A DNA stretch of 35,975 nucleotides from Oceanicella sp. SM1341 (GCF_003448965.1 NZ_QRGC01000041.1:1-35975), one strand, 5' to 3'; shown: positions 18,236 through 26,663, counted from the stretch's first letter. The notes: a model not told the origin generated them from the sequence alone. Made by a program: numbers and translations.

Positions 18236-19120
18236 TCAGGAGGGGGGCCGGGTTTCGCGGGCGATGTCGAGCCAGGCCCGGGCGGCATGGGGGATGTAGG
18301 CGCCCCGGCGCCAGAGCATGGCCATGTCCCAGTCGGTGCCCGGCTGGTCGAGCGGGATGCGCGCCACCGGCAGGTGGCCGCGCTGGCCGGCGATCATCCG
18401 CGGCAGGAAGGCCACACCCAGCCCGGCGGCGGCGAGCTCGGCGATGAAGTCGATCTGGCTGCTGCGCGCCGCCACCTCGGGCTCGAACCCCTCGCGGCGG
18501 CAGGCGTCGAGGATGATGCGGTTGAGGGCGAAGCCGCTCTCGAACAGGATGAAGGGCATCGCGCGCAGCTCCGACAGCGTCACCCGCGCGCGGCCGGCGA
18601 AGGGCGAGCCCGGCGAGACCAGCGCCTCCAGCGGCTCGCGGCGCACCGGCTGCCAGTCGAACTCCTCGGACACCGGCAGCAGCGAGGCCGCGAGGTCGAT
18701 CTCGCCGGCGCGCAGCAGGTCCTCCAGCCGGTCGGAGCCGTGCTCGACGAGGCGGATCTCCACGCCGGGGTAGCGCTGGCGGTAGGTGGTGAACACCGGC
18801 GCGAACAGCAGGCTGGAGCCGATGGGTGGCAGGCCCAGGCGCAGCGCGCCGCGGCTGAGGCCGGCGAGCTCGCGCAGCTCGGTGAGCAGCGTGTCGCGGT
18901 CCGCCAGCAGGGTGAGGCCGCGCTGGTAGACCACCTCCCCCGCCGCGGTGAGGCTGCTGCGATGGCCGATCCGGTCGAGCAGCGGCAGGCCGAGCTCGTC
19001 CTCGAGCTGGCGCACCGCCTTGCTGACGGTGGATTGCGTGGCGTTGAGGCGCGCCGCGGCCCGGCTGAAGCCGCCGGCGCGCACCACCTCCACGAAGGCC
19101 CTGAGGGTGCGGAATTCCAT
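18236..19120 (-). CDS. LysR-type regulator of the adjacent cidAB genes (CidR-like)
   Basis: A 294-residue LysR-family regulator. The N-terminal helix-turn-helix (about residues 18-60) reads GGFSRAAARLNATQSTVSKAVRQLEDELGLPLLDR. The C-terminal periplasmic-binding-like domain holds SRGALRLGLPP, a GEIDLAASLLPV stretch and LAAAGLGVAFLPRM. I chose the ATG at 19120 (GAGAA upstream) over 19132. It is divergent from cidA-cidB. In Gram-positive bacteria CidR, also LysR-type, activates cidABC in response to acetate and carbon overflow; the same gene order here suggests a similar role, which is inference. Confidence 0.9.
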   Translation of the reverse strand: MEFRTLRAFVEVVRAGGFSRAAARLNATQSTVSKAVRQLEDELGLPLLDRIGHRSSLTAAGEVVYQRGLTLLADRDTLLTELRELAGLSRGALRLGLPPIGSSLLFAPVFTTYRQRYPGVEIRLVEHGSDRLEDLLRAGEIDLAASLLPVSEEFDWQPVRREPLEALVSPGSPFAGRARVTLSELRAMPFILFESGFALNRIILDACRREGFEPEVAARSSQIDFIAELAAAGLGVAFLPRMIAGQRGHLPVARIPLDQPGTDWDMAMLWRRGAYIPHAARAWLDIARETRPPS

Positions 19121-19124
19121 GAGT

Positions 19125-19139
19125 ATTCTCATATGGAAT
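19125..19139. promoter_or_regulatory. Candidate LysR box ATTC-N7-GAAT
   Basis: ATTC (19125-19128) and GAAT (19136-19139) form an interrupted inverted repeat with the T-N11-A pattern (T19126, A19138) known for LysR-type regulators. It sits 5-19 bases upstream of the LysR start codon in the divergent region, fitting autoregulation and perhaps cidAB activation. Confidence 0.5.
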
Positions 19140-19236
19140 GAAATCCAGTCAGACAAGTCATTTGAAGAATGCATGCCGCGGTGCCATGTGTGGAGCCAAG
19201 GGGGAGGAGCCGGAGACCCATTCTCGGAGCTGCCTT

Positions 19237-19656
19237 ATGTCCACAAGATCCGTCTCGATCCGCCTGCGCCGGGCCGCGCATCGCAGCCGGCTGCTGCAGG
19301 TGGGTATCCTCATCGCCTTCTGGGCCGCCGGCGAGGCGCTGGTGCGGCTCACCGGCCTGCCGCTGCCCGGCAGCATCGTGGCGCTGGCCGCGGTGCTGGT
19401 GCTGCTGGCGCGCCGCCGGCTGTGCGTGTCGAGCGTGCGGCGCGGGGCGAACTGGCTGCTGGCGGAGATGCTGCTGTTCTTCGTGCCGGCGGTGCTGGCG
19501 GTGCTGGAGCATCGCGAGTTCCTCGGCCTGCTGGGGCTGAAGGTGCTGGCGGTGATCCTGGTCGGCACGCTCTCGGTGATGGCGGTGACCGCGCTCACCG
19601 TCGAGCTCGGCTATCGCTGGAGGATGCGCCATGAGCGGGCTGCTGTCCTCGCTTGA
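19237..19656 (+). CDS. cidA: CidA/LrgA family holin-like membrane protein
   Basis: A 139-residue inner-membrane protein with about four helices, matching the CidA/LrgA family. LLQVGILIAFWAAGEALVRLTGLPLPGSIVALAAVL carries, in overlapping parts, the conserved LPGSI motif. It continues with NWLLAEMLLFFVPAVLAVLEH and a third region of hydrophobic Leu/Val. The positively charged tail after the last helix is also typical. GGAG lies 8 nt before the ATG at 19237. It overlaps cidB by 26 nt. These proteins were described as holin/antiholin-like factors in programmed lysis; relatives such as PftAB/LrgAB transport pyruvate. Which applies here is unknown. Confidence 0.92.
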   Translation: MSTRSVSIRLRRAAHRSRLLQVGILIAFWAAGEALVRLTGLPLPGSIVALAAVLVLLARRRLCVSSVRRGANWLLAEMLLFFVPAVLAVLEHREFLGLLGLKVLAVILVGTLSVMAVTALTVELGYRWRMRHERAAVLA

Positions 19657-20341
19657 TCCCTGGGCCGCGGTGGCCGGCTGGTCGGCGGTCACCATCGGCT
19701 TCTACCTCGTCTCGCGGCAGGTGTACCGGCGCTGGCCGCGCTGGTGGCTGATGCCGCTCGCGGTCACCCCGGCGCTGGTGATGCTGGTGGTGCTGGCCCT
19801 GCACGAGACCTACCGCGACTATATCGGCGGCACCGGCTGGATGATCATGATGCTCGGCCCCGCCACCGTGGCCTTCGCCGTGCCGATCTGGGAGCAGCGC
19901 GCGCTGATCCGCAGCCACTGGCCGGTGCTGGCCCTCGGCATGGTGGCGGGCAGCGCCACGGCGATCGGGGTGAGCTGGGGCATGGCGAGCCTGCTCGGGC
20001 TCGACGACACGCTGCGGCTGAGCCTGCTTCCGCGCTCGATCAGCACGCCCTTCGCGATGGAGGTCTCGGCGGATATCGGCGGGGTGCCCGACCTCACGGC
20101 GGTCTTCGTGGTGATGACCGGGGTGCTGGGGGCGGCGCTCGGCGATCTCGTGATCGCCTGGCTGCCGCTGCGCTCGGCGCTGGCGCGGGGTGCCTTCCTC
20201 GGGGTGGGGGCGCATGGCGCGGGCACGGCGCGGGCGCACCAGCTGGGAGCCACCGAGGGCTCGGTGGCCGGGCTCGTCATGGTGCTGGTGGGGCTGCTGA
20301 ACGTCGCCCTCGCCCCGGTGCTGGCCTGGGCGGTGCACTGA
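19631..20341 (+). CDS. cidB: CidB/LrgB family membrane protein
   Basis: A 236-residue, multi-helix inner-membrane protein of the LrgB family. Conserved stretches are YIGGTGWMIMMLGPATVAFAVPIWEQ, SLLPRSISTPFAMEVSADIGGVPDLTAVFVV and GAHGAGTARAHQLGATEGSVAGLVM, each seen in parts of known CidB/LrgB/YohK proteins. It is the partner of CidA and is translated from an overlapping start. With the divergent LysR gene it forms a complete cidR-cidA-cidB unit. No cidC (pyruvate oxidase) gene follows. Confidence 0.93.
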   Translation: MSGLLSSLDPWAAVAGWSAVTIGFYLVSRQVYRRWPRWWLMPLAVTPALVMLVVLALHETYRDYIGGTGWMIMMLGPATVAFAVPIWEQRALIRSHWPVLALGMVAGSATAIGVSWGMASLLGLDDTLRLSLLPRSISTPFAMEVSADIGGVPDLTAVFVVMTGVLGAALGDLVIAWLPLRSALARGAFLGVGAHGAGTARAHQLGATEGSVAGLVMVLVGLLNVALAPVLAWAVH

Positions 20342-20355
20342 GCCTCCGGGGCTTG

Positions 20356-20376
20356 CCGGGGCGGGGGCCGCCCCGG
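20356..20376. terminator. Perfect 9-bp GC hairpin between convergent operons
   Basis: CCGGGGCGG (20356-20364) and CCGCCCCGG (20368-20376) form a perfect stem with a GGG loop. It lies 15 bases after the cidB stop and 11 bases from the convergent DUF1428 stop, so it could act on both transcripts. No T-run. Confidence 0.5.
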
Positions 20377-20387
20377 GACCGGCGGGC

Positions 20388-20741
20388 TCAGGCCTCCACC
20401 ACCGGGATGAAGCCGCCGAAGATCATCCGCTTGCCGTCGAAGGGCATCGCGGCCATGTCGGCGTCCATGCGGGGGTCCTCCATCACCGCCTTCATGCCGG
20501 CGTCGCGCGCGGCGCGCGAGGGCCAGGTGATCCAGCTGAACACCACCGCCTCGCCCGGCTCCAGCTTCACCGCCATGGGGAAGGAGGTGAGCTTGCCCTC
20601 GGGCACGTCGTCGGCCCAGCACTCCATCACCGAGAGCGCGCCATGCTCGCGGAAGATCGTGGCGGCGAAGCTTGCATGGGCGATGAACGCCTCGCGGCGG
20701 GCCAGCGGCACGGCGAGGACGAAACCGTCGACATAGCTCAT
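20388..20741 (-). CDS. DUF1428 family protein
   Basis: A 117-residue small cytoplasmic protein. It begins MSYVDGFVLAVPLARREAF and ends in MPFDGKRMIFGGFIPVVEA; both ends, and the VMECWADDVPEG and WITWPSRAARDAG stretches, are characteristic of the DUF1428 family (a dimeric alpha/beta ferredoxin-like fold). No catalytic function is established. Its start overlaps the stop of the PhnB-like gene (ATGA), and it is the last gene of a TetR-led four-gene operon. The module suggests a role in handling small lipophilic or xenobiotic molecules, an inference from TetR and SRPBCC partners. Confidence 0.92.
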   Translation of the reverse strand: MSYVDGFVLAVPLARREAFIAHASFAATIFREHGALSVMECWADDVPEGKLTSFPMAVKLEPGEAVVFSWITWPSRAARDAGMKAVMEDPRMDADMAAMPFDGKRMIFGGFIPVVEA

Positions 20742-21316
20742 GCCACGCCCTCCGCCGCCGCCGCGGCCTCGAGGGCGGCGATGTCGATCCGGCCCATGGC
20801 CATCATCGCCTCCCTCACCCGGGCCGAGGCCCCCGGCCCCGGTGCCGCGAGCAGGCGCGGCAGCGCCTCGGGCACGATCTGCCAGGAGAGGCCGAAGCGG
20901 TCGCGCAGCCAGCCGCAGCGCCCCAGGCTGCCGCCATCGGCGGTGAGCGCGTCCCAGAGCCGGTCGGTCTCGGCCTGGTCCGGCGTGGTGACGGCGATCG
21001 AGGCCGCCTCGCCGTGGCGGAACATCGGCCCGCCGTTCAGCGCCTGGTAGGGCGTGCCGGCGAGGGTGAAGCTCACCAGCAGCGCCGGGGCGTCGGGCGC
21101 GGGCGGCACCCGCCCGGTGATGCGCGAGCCGGGGATGAGCGCGGTGTAGAGCGCGGCCGCCTCCTCGCCGGTGCCGTCGAACCAAAGGCAGGTGGCGACG
21201 GAGACGGTGGGGGCGGCGGGGGCCGGGCCCGTCGCGGTCGCCGGTGGCGGGGCGCTGCGTGGCGGGCGGCCCGGTGCGGCGGCATCGGGTGGGGTTGCAA
21301 CGGATATCGGCGTCAT
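20738..21316 (-). CDS. PhnB-like VOC-superfamily protein
   Basis: A 192-residue protein of the glyoxalase/VOC superfamily, PhnB-like branch (once labelled 3-demethylubiquinone methyltransferase-like). The domain starts near residue 38 with VSVATCLWFDGTGEEAAALY and includes FTLAGTPYQALNGGPMF, RLWDALTADGG and a WLRDRFGLSWQIVPEAL segment. The first about 37 residues are Ala/Pro-rich low complexity, longer than usual, but GGGAGGA 6 nt before the ATG at 21316 supports this start. Activity is unknown; VOC folds serve dioxygenases, lyases and antibiotic-binding proteins. It lies between the SRPBCC and DUF1428 genes of the TetR operon. Confidence 0.9.
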   Translation of the reverse strand: MTPISVATPPDAAAPGRPPRSAPPPATATGPAPAAPTVSVATCLWFDGTGEEAAALYTALIPGSRITGRVPPAPDAPALLVSFTLAGTPYQALNGGPMFRHGEAASIAVTTPDQAETDRLWDALTADGGSLGRCGWLRDRFGLSWQIVPEALPRLLAAPGPGASARVREAMMAMGRIDIAALEAAAAAEGVA

Positions 21317-21420
21317 GTTCGTCCTCCCTTGGGGGTGCCGCGGCCGGATGGCGCGCGGGTCCGTGCCTGTGGTGTGGACCCCGGGGGGCGATCTTGCCGC
21401 CGCCTGCCCCGGGGGCCGTC

Positions 21421-21882
21421 TCAGAGCGTGGCGGCCAGGGCCTCGAGCTGGTCGGCGCTTTTGCCCCAGCCCTCGTGGAAACCCATCTTGTCGTGGGTCT
21501 CGCAATCCTCCGCGCTCCAGTGCCGGCCGCGGGCGATGTAGCGGGTGCCGGCGCCCTCGTCGGCAAGGGTGATGATGCCGGTGAAGAAGGGCTTGGCCGA
21601 GGGCACCCAGGCCTCGGTATAGGCGTCGGTGAACACGAGGCGGGAGCCCTCCTCCACCTCGAGGTAGACGCCGCGGTTGGGGAACTCCTCGCCCTCCGGG
21701 CTGCGCATCACGATGTGGCTGGCGCCGCCGGGGCGCAGGTCGACCTGGGCCGAGGCGATCGTCCAGGGCGCGGGGCAGTACCACTGCTTGAGCAGGTCGG
21801 GTTCGGTCCAGCAGCGCCAGACGGCGGCGCGCGGGGCGGCGAGGAGGCGGTCGAGCACGAGCTCGTGGGCCGGGGCGGTCAT
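21421..21882 (-). CDS. SRPBCC (AHSA1-like) ligand-binding domain protein
   Basis: A 153-residue START/SRPBCC-fold protein. The opening ELVLDRLLAAPRAAVWRCWTEPDLLKQWYCP is the hallmark of the AHSA1-like family, where the fold makes a deep hydrophobic pocket. Further matches are VDLRPGGASHIVMRSPEG, YLEVEEGSRLVFTDAY and HDKMGFHEGWGKSADQLEALAATL at the C-terminus (in parts). It overlaps the TetR stop by an ATGA. The ligand is unknown; relatives bind lipids, polyketides or aromatic compounds. A 104-nt gap with GC-rich inverted repeats separates it from the PhnB-like gene. Confidence 0.93.
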   Translation of the reverse strand: MTAPAHELVLDRLLAAPRAAVWRCWTEPDLLKQWYCPAPWTIASAQVDLRPGGASHIVMRSPEGEEFPNRGVYLEVEEGSRLVFTDAYTEAWVPSAKPFFTGIITLADEGAGTRYIARGRHWSAEDCETHDKMGFHEGWGKSADQLEALAATL

Positions 21883-22535
21883 GGCGTTTCTCCCTGGGTT
21901 TTCAGTATCTTGTCCGGGCTCTCGTCGGTAAGGAGGAGGCAGAGATAGCGCGAGAGGTGGTCGATGCTTTCCACCGCGCGGGCCGGCTCGCCGCTGGCCT
22001 TGGCGAGGATGAAGGCGCCCTGCAGCACCGCCTGGGTGTGGAGCGCGAGGCTCTCGGCGCTCTCGCCGTCCCTGCCCCGGGCGGCGAGGGCGGCCTCGAT
22101 GTCGGGGACGAGCGTGGCGGCATGGCCGGAGATGCTGGCCCAGCAGGCGGCGCGGATGGCGGGGCTCGAGTCGAACGCCTCCTGCGCCATGGTGCCGACG
22201 AGGCAGGTGAACTCGGCCAGCCCGCCGGAGATCAGCGCGCGCCGGAAGCCGACATAGGCGAGCACCCGGGCCGCGGGGCCCGGCGCGTCATGGTAGGCGG
22301 CGGCCTCGAACAGCGCGCCGGTGACCTCCGACCAATGCGCGGCGGCGGCGACGCCGAGGTCTTCCTTGGAGCGGAAATGGTGGAAGAAGGCGCCCTTTGT
22401 CACCCCCGCCGCGGCGCAGAGCGCGTCGACGCTGGTGGCGGCGAAGCCCTGGGCGCGGATGAGGGCGAGCGCTGCCTCCAGCAGTTTCTCCCGCGCGCCC
22501 CGGCGCGCGCCCTGTCGAAGTGCCGTCCCGGCCAT
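21879..22535 (-). CDS. TetR family transcriptional regulator
   Basis: A 218-residue repressor. Residues about 15-60 form the TetR helix-turn-helix: ARREKLLEAALAL-like start, then FAATSVDALCAAAGVTKGAFFHHFRSKEDL. The C-terminal ligand-binding domain (LAEFTCLVGTMAQEAF, LQGAFILAKASG) resembles the subfamily with a TetR_C_11/16-like helical bundle. GGGAGG lies about 6 nt before the ATG at 22535. It is the first gene of its own operon, and an 18-bp palindrome lies 29 bases upstream, so it very likely represses itself and the three genes behind it until a small hydrophobic ligand appears. Confidence 0.93.
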   Translation of the reverse strand: MAGTALRQGARRGAREKLLEAALALIRAQGFAATSVDALCAAAGVTKGAFFHHFRSKEDLGVAAAAHWSEVTGALFEAAAYHDAPGPAARVLAYVGFRRALISGGLAEFTCLVGTMAQEAFDSSPAIRAACWASISGHAATLVPDIEAALAARGRDGESAESLALHTQAVLQGAFILAKASGEPARAVESIDHLSRYLCLLLTDESPDKILKTQGETP

Positions 22536-22563
22536 CGCATGCCTCCCAGTGTTGCGACTCACC

Positions 22564-22581
22564 ATACCAACCGGTCGGTAT
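22564..22581. promoter_or_regulatory. TetR operator palindrome ATACCAACCGGTCGGTAT
   Basis: An 18-bp inverted repeat with a single mismatched pair (A22569/C22576), centred on ACCGGT. It lies 29 bases before the TetR start codon and closely resembles known TetR-family operators built on ACCGACCGGTCGGT. Autoregulation is the obvious reading. Confidence 0.8.
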
Positions 22582-22670
22582 TGCGGTCAAGCGTGGCGAG
22601 GGGAAGCATGCGGACCGCCGCCCGGGGGCGGCGGATTCCTCCTGAGCTGCGGCTGGCGCCTCCGCGCGTT

Positions 22671-25600
22671 TCAGGTGGCGGGGTGGGCTTTCATCACGCG
22701 CTCCGCCGCCTCGTGGCGCACGGGGCCGTAGCCGCGGATCTCGGACGGGGCGTCGAGCAGGGCGCGGGAGGGCTCGGGGTCGGCGGGGTCGAAGCTCTGC
22801 TCGACTTGGGTGAGCAGGCGCTCGTACCAGGCGAGGAGGTCGCGGTCGAGCCGGCGGTCGGCGCTCAGGGCGAAGGGGTCGAACGGGGTGCCGCGCAGGG
22901 GCTTGAGGCGGGCGAGCAGGCCGAGGGCGGGGCGCAGCCAGGGCCCGAAGCGGCGCTTGCGCGGGCGGCCGGCCGCGTCGCGCCCCAGCGGCAGCAGCGG
23001 CGGGGCGAGGTGGTAATGCACCTTGTAGTCGCCCTCGAACACCTCGGCGAGTTCGGCCTCGAAGGTGCCGTCGGTGTGCAGGCGGGCGACCTCGTATTCG
23101 TCCTTCACCGCCATGAGGCGGTAGAGCTGGCGGGCGGCGGCGGCGATGAGCGCGTCGTCCGCATCCGGCAGGGCGGCGCGCAGCCGGGCGATGCGGGCGG
23201 TGTAGCGGGCGGCGAAGGCGGCGTTCTGGTAGGCGGTGAGCCGGGCGGTACGGTCGGCCAGAAGCGCATCGAGGGTGGTGGCAGGCGGCGGGGCCTCGGC
23301 CAGCGCCTCGGCGAGGGCCTCGGGCGTGGCGGCGAGCACGCGGCCGAGGTCGAAGGCGGTGGCGTTCTTCTCCACCGCGACGGCGTTGAGCAGGATGGCC
23401 TGTTTCAGCGCCGCCTCGCTCACCGGCACGAGGCCCTGCTGGAAGGCGGCGCCGAGCAGCAGGATGTTGGCGAAGACCGCGTCGCCCACCAGCCGCTCGG
23501 CGGCGGCGTTGGCGTCGAAGGCGAGGACGTGCTCGGCGCCCACGGTGGCGGCGATCAGCGCCTCGCGCTCGGGCAGGCGCAGCGAGGCGTCGCGGTGCAG
23601 CACGATGTCGCCGGTGGGCATCTCGGCGCGGTTGAGCACCACGCCGGTGCCGGGGCGCAGGTGCTGCGAGGCTTTCGGCGAGGAGAGCACCACCGCGTCG
23701 CAGCCGATCACCGCGTCGGCGGCGCGGGCCTCGATGCGCACCTGGTGCAGCTCGTCGGGCCGGGCGGCGATGCGCACGTAGCCCAGAACGGTGCCGAACT
23801 TCTGCGCGAAGCCGGTGAAATCGAGCACGCTCGCCCCCTTGCCCTCGAGATGGGCGGCCATGGTGACGAGGGCGCCGACGGTGACCACGCCGGTGCCCCC
23901 TACCCCGGCCACCAGCAGCTCGAAGGGGCGGGAGAGGTCGGGGCGCGCCGGCGCGGGCAGGCCGGTGCGCAGGGTGTCGAGGTCGAGCCCCATCGGCGCG
24001 GGGCGGCGGCGGCGCCCGCCCTCCACGGTGACGAAGCTGGGGCAGAAACCCTCGAGGCAGGAGAAATCCTTGTTGCAGGACGAGAGGTTGATGCGGCGCC
24101 TGGCGCCCAGTGCGGTCTCGCGCGGCTCGACGCTGAGGCAGTTGGAGGCGACCGAGCAGTCGCCGCAGCCCTCGCAGACCTCCGGGTTGATGTATGCGAA
24201 GCGCGCGGGGTCGGCCAGGGTGCCGCGCTTGCGGCGGCGGCGCTTCTCGGTGGCGCAGGTCTGGGCGTAGAGCAGCAGCGAGACGCCCTCCACCTCGCGC
24301 AACTCGCGCTGCACGGGGTCGAGATCGGCGCGGTCATGGAAGCTGGTGCCGGGGGGGAACTCGGCGCGCGGCAGGGCGGCGATGTCGTCGGAGACCACCG
24401 CGATGCGCGCCACGCCCTCGGCCCGGGCGCTGCGGGCGATGGCGGAGGGGCTCACCGGCCCGTCCACCGGCTGGCCGCCGGTCATCGCCACGGCGTCGTT
24501 GTAGAGGATCTTGTAGGTGATGTTCGCCCCCGCCGCCACGGCCTGGCGGATGGCGAGGGAGCCGGAGTGATACCACGTCCCCTCCCCGAGGTTCTGGAAC
24601 ATGTGGCGGCGGCCGAGGAAGCGCGAGGCGGCGGCCCAGGGCACGCCTTCGCCGCCCATCTGCGCGTAGCCCAGCGTGTTGCGCCCCATCCAGCCCGCCA
24701 TCACGTGGCAGCCGATGCCGGAGGCGGCGACACTGCCCTCGGGCAGTTTCGTGGAGGTGTTGTGCGGGCAGCCGGAGCAGAAATACGGCGTGCGCGTGGC
24801 GCCGGGCAGCGAGAGCAGGGGCGCGGGTGTTTCGGTGAGGGCGCGGGCGCGGGCGGTGAGCCCCTCGCCGGGGAAGAAGGCTTCCAGCCGGGCGGCGACG
24901 ACGGGCACGAGCGCTAGCGGGCTCAGCTCGCCGGTCCAGGGGATGAGCGGCTCGCCGGCGGCGCGGTGCTTGCCCACCATCTTCTTCGGCTTCGCGCCGG
25001 GCCAGTCGTAGAAATATTCCTTGAACTGGCTCTCGATGATGCCGCGCTTCTCCTCGACGACCAGCACCTCCTCCTTGCCCTTCACGAAGGCGAGCGCGTC
25101 GCGCCTCGCCAGCGGCCAGACCATGCCGACCTTGTAGATGTCGATGCCGAGACGCCGGCAGGCGGCCTCGTCGAGCCCGAGCAGGCGCAGGGCCTCCATC
25201 AGGTCGAGATGGCCCTTGCCGGTGGTCACGATGCCGAAGCGGGCGTCCTCGATGTCGTAGATCCGCCGGTCGAGCGGGTTTGCCTCCACGAAGGCCTCCA
25301 CCGCGGCGAGCTTGGCGCCGATGCGCGTCTCGATCTCCGGGCTCGGCAGGTCGGAATGGCGCACGTGCAGGCCGCCGGGGGGCGGGGTGAAATCGGGGAT
25401 GGTGAAGGCGCGCTCGGGCGGCAGCTCCACCGACTGGCCGGATTCCACCGTCTCCGAGATCGCCTTGAACCCCACCCAGGTGCCGCTGAAGCGCGAGAGC
25501 GCGTAGCCATAGGCGCCGAAGGAGAGGTATTCGGCCACCGAGGCCGGGTTCAGCACCGGCATGAACCAGCTCATGAACGCGACGTCGGACTGGTGGGGCA

Positions 25601-26078
25601 TGGAGGAGGAGACGCAGCCGTGGTCGTCTCCCGCCACCACCAGCACGCCGCCCTTCGGCGAGGAGCCGTAGGCGTTGCCGTGGCGCAGCGCGTCGCCCGA
25701 GCGGTCGACGCCGGGGCCCTTGCCGTACCACATGGCGAAGATGCCCTCGGCGGTGCAGGAGGGGTCGAGGGCCGCCTGCTGGGCGCCGAGCACGGCGGTG
25801 GCGCCGAGGTCCTCGTTCACCGCCGGCAGGAAGTCGACCCGCGCCTCCTCCAGCAGGGCTTTCTGCCGCCAGAGCTCCTGGTCGAGCCCGCCCAGCGGCG
25901 AGCCGCGGTAGCCGGAGACGAAACCGGCGGTGTTCAGCCCCGCCTCGCGGTCGCGCCGGGCCTGGTCGAGCAGGATGCGCACCAGCGCCTGGGTTCCGGT
26001 GAGCCAGACCCGGCCGGCGCTGCGCGCGTAGCGGTCCTCGAGCTGGTAGGTATCGAAGCTGCTGCCCTGAAGGGTCAT
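22671..26078 (-). CDS. Fused indolepyruvate:ferredoxin oxidoreductase
   Basis: A 1135-residue single-chain enzyme joining the alpha and gamma parts of 2-oxoacid:ferredoxin oxidoreductase. It oxidatively decarboxylates arylpyruvates (indolepyruvate, phenylpyruvate) to aryl-CoA, passing electrons to ferredoxin or a similar acceptor. In order: N-terminal pyrimidine-binding domain (VSGYRGSPLGGLDQEL), TPP domain with GIGCHVMAGWMGR near residue 450, iron-sulfur cysteines CEGCGDCSVASNC near 633 and a second set SSCNKDFSCLEGFC near 669, and the gamma domain with GVGGTGVVTVGAL near 725. The C-terminal part matches the family's extra domain. GGGAGG precedes the ATG at 26078. It is divergent from an Lrp regulator that probably controls it in response to aromatic amino acids. 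Confidence 0.95.
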   Translation of the reverse strand: MTLQGSSFDTYQLEDRYARSAGRVWLTGTQALVRILLDQARRDREAGLNTAGFVSGYRGSPLGGLDQELWRQKALLEEARVDFLPAVNEDLGATAVLGAQQAALDPSCTAEGIFAMWYGKGPGVDRSGDALRHGNAYGSSPKGGVLVVAGDDHGCVSSSMPHQSDVAFMSWFMPVLNPASVAEYLSFGAYGYALSRFSGTWVGFKAISETVESGQSVELPPERAFTIPDFTPPPGGLHVRHSDLPSPEIETRIGAKLAAVEAFVEANPLDRRIYDIEDARFGIVTTGKGHLDLMEALRLLGLDEAACRRLGIDIYKVGMVWPLARRDALAFVKGKEEVLVVEEKRGIIESQFKEYFYDWPGAKPKKMVGKHRAAGEPLIPWTGELSPLALVPVVAARLEAFFPGEGLTARARALTETPAPLLSLPGATRTPYFCSGCPHNTSTKLPEGSVAASGIGCHVMAGWMGRNTLGYAQMGGEGVPWAAASRFLGRRHMFQNLGEGTWYHSGSLAIRQAVAAGANITYKILYNDAVAMTGGQPVDGPVSPSAIARSARAEGVARIAVVSDDIAALPRAEFPPGTSFHDRADLDPVQRELREVEGVSLLLYAQTCATEKRRRRKRGTLADPARFAYINPEVCEGCGDCSVASNCLSVEPRETALGARRRINLSSCNKDFSCLEGFCPSFVTVEGGRRRRPAPMGLDLDTLRTGLPAPARPDLSRPFELLVAGVGGTGVVTVGALVTMAAHLEGKGASVLDFTGFAQKFGTVLGYVRIAARPDELHQVRIEARAADAVIGCDAVVLSSPKASQHLRPGTGVVLNRAEMPTGDIVLHRDASLRLPEREALIAATVGAEHVLAFDANAAAERLVGDAVFANILLLGAAFQQGLVPVSEAALKQAILLNAVAVEKNATAFDLGRVLAATPEALAEALAEAPPPATTLDALLADRTARLTAYQNAAFAARYTARIARLRAALPDADDALIAAAARQLYRLMAVKDEYEVARLHTDGTFEAELAEVFEGDYKVHYHLAPPLLPLGRDAAGRPRKRRFGPWLRPALGLLARLKPLRGTPFDPFALSADRRLDRDLLAWYERLLTQVEQSFDPADPEPSRALLDAPSEIRGYGPVRHEAAERVMKAHPAT

Positions 26079-26199
26079 GCGTTTCCTCCCGCGTTTTTCG
26101 CAGTATCCCACGGGGCGGCTGAAAATTCCGGTCAGACTGCTTGCGCTGCGGCGGTGATCTGGAGGAAGCTGCCGCAAAACAGCATGGGGGCGGAAAATC
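26079..26199. promoter_or_regulatory. Divergent promoter region, ior-type gene/Lrp regulator
   Basis: A 121-base region serving both genes. TTGCG (26141-26145) and CGCAA (26173-26177) form a loose inverted repeat, and GAAAAT occurs twice (about 26131 and 26192). Lrp/AsnC proteins bind degenerate sites, so an operator is expected here, but I cannot place it firmly. Confidence 0.4.
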
Positions 26200-26643
26200 A
26201 TGCCAGAGCTGGCCCAGGCCGACAGGCTCATCCTGAAGGCGCTGAGCGAGGACAGCCGAATCTCCAACGCCGACCTGGCCGAGCGCGCCGGCCTCTCCGC
26301 CTCCTCCTGCTGGCGGCGGGTGCGGGCGCTGGAGGAGGCGGGGCTGATCCGCGGCTACACCGTGCGGCTCGATGACACGAAATGCGGCCTCACCTTCCGC
26401 GCCATGGTGCATGTGCATCTCACCCGGCACGACCCCGAGCAGCTCACCGCCTTCATCCGCGCCATCCGCGACCGCGAGGAGATCCGCGCCTGCTACGCCA
26501 CCACCGGCCAGGCGGACTACCACCTGCACGTGGTCTGCGCCGATCTCGACGCCTACAACGCGTTCCTCGAGCGCTTCCTGTTCCGCATCCCGGCGGTGGC
26601 GAGCGCGCAGACCAACGTGATCCTGCGCGCCATCAAGGAGTGA
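26200..26643 (+). CDS. Lrp/AsnC family transcriptional regulator
   Basis: A 147-residue regulator. The N-terminal helix-turn-helix is AQADRLILKALSEDSRISNADLAERAGLSASSCWRRVRALEEAGLI, in parts the exact Lrp pattern, and the C-terminal RAM (amino-acid-binding) domain includes ACYATTGQADYHLHVVCADLDAYNAFLE. Proteins of this family bind amino acids and form octamers. It is divergent from the indolepyruvate oxidoreductase gene, an arrangement common in proteobacteria, so the inducer is probably an aromatic amino acid such as tryptophan or phenylalanine (inference). It converges with a LysR gene 20 nt away. Confidence 0.94.
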   Translation: MPELAQADRLILKALSEDSRISNADLAERAGLSASSCWRRVRALEEAGLIRGYTVRLDDTKCGLTFRAMVHVHLTRHDPEQLTAFIRAIRDREEIRACYATTGQADYHLHVVCADLDAYNAFLERFLFRIPAVASAQTNVILRAIKE

Positions 26644-26663
26644 GGCGCCCCGGCGCGGGCGGC

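Noticed and set aside
21957-24917. 986-codon plus-strand frame opposite the TetR and indolepyruvate oxidoreductase genes
   Set aside because: No domain is visible; the frame crosses two recognised minus-strand genes and has the composition of an antisense shadow.
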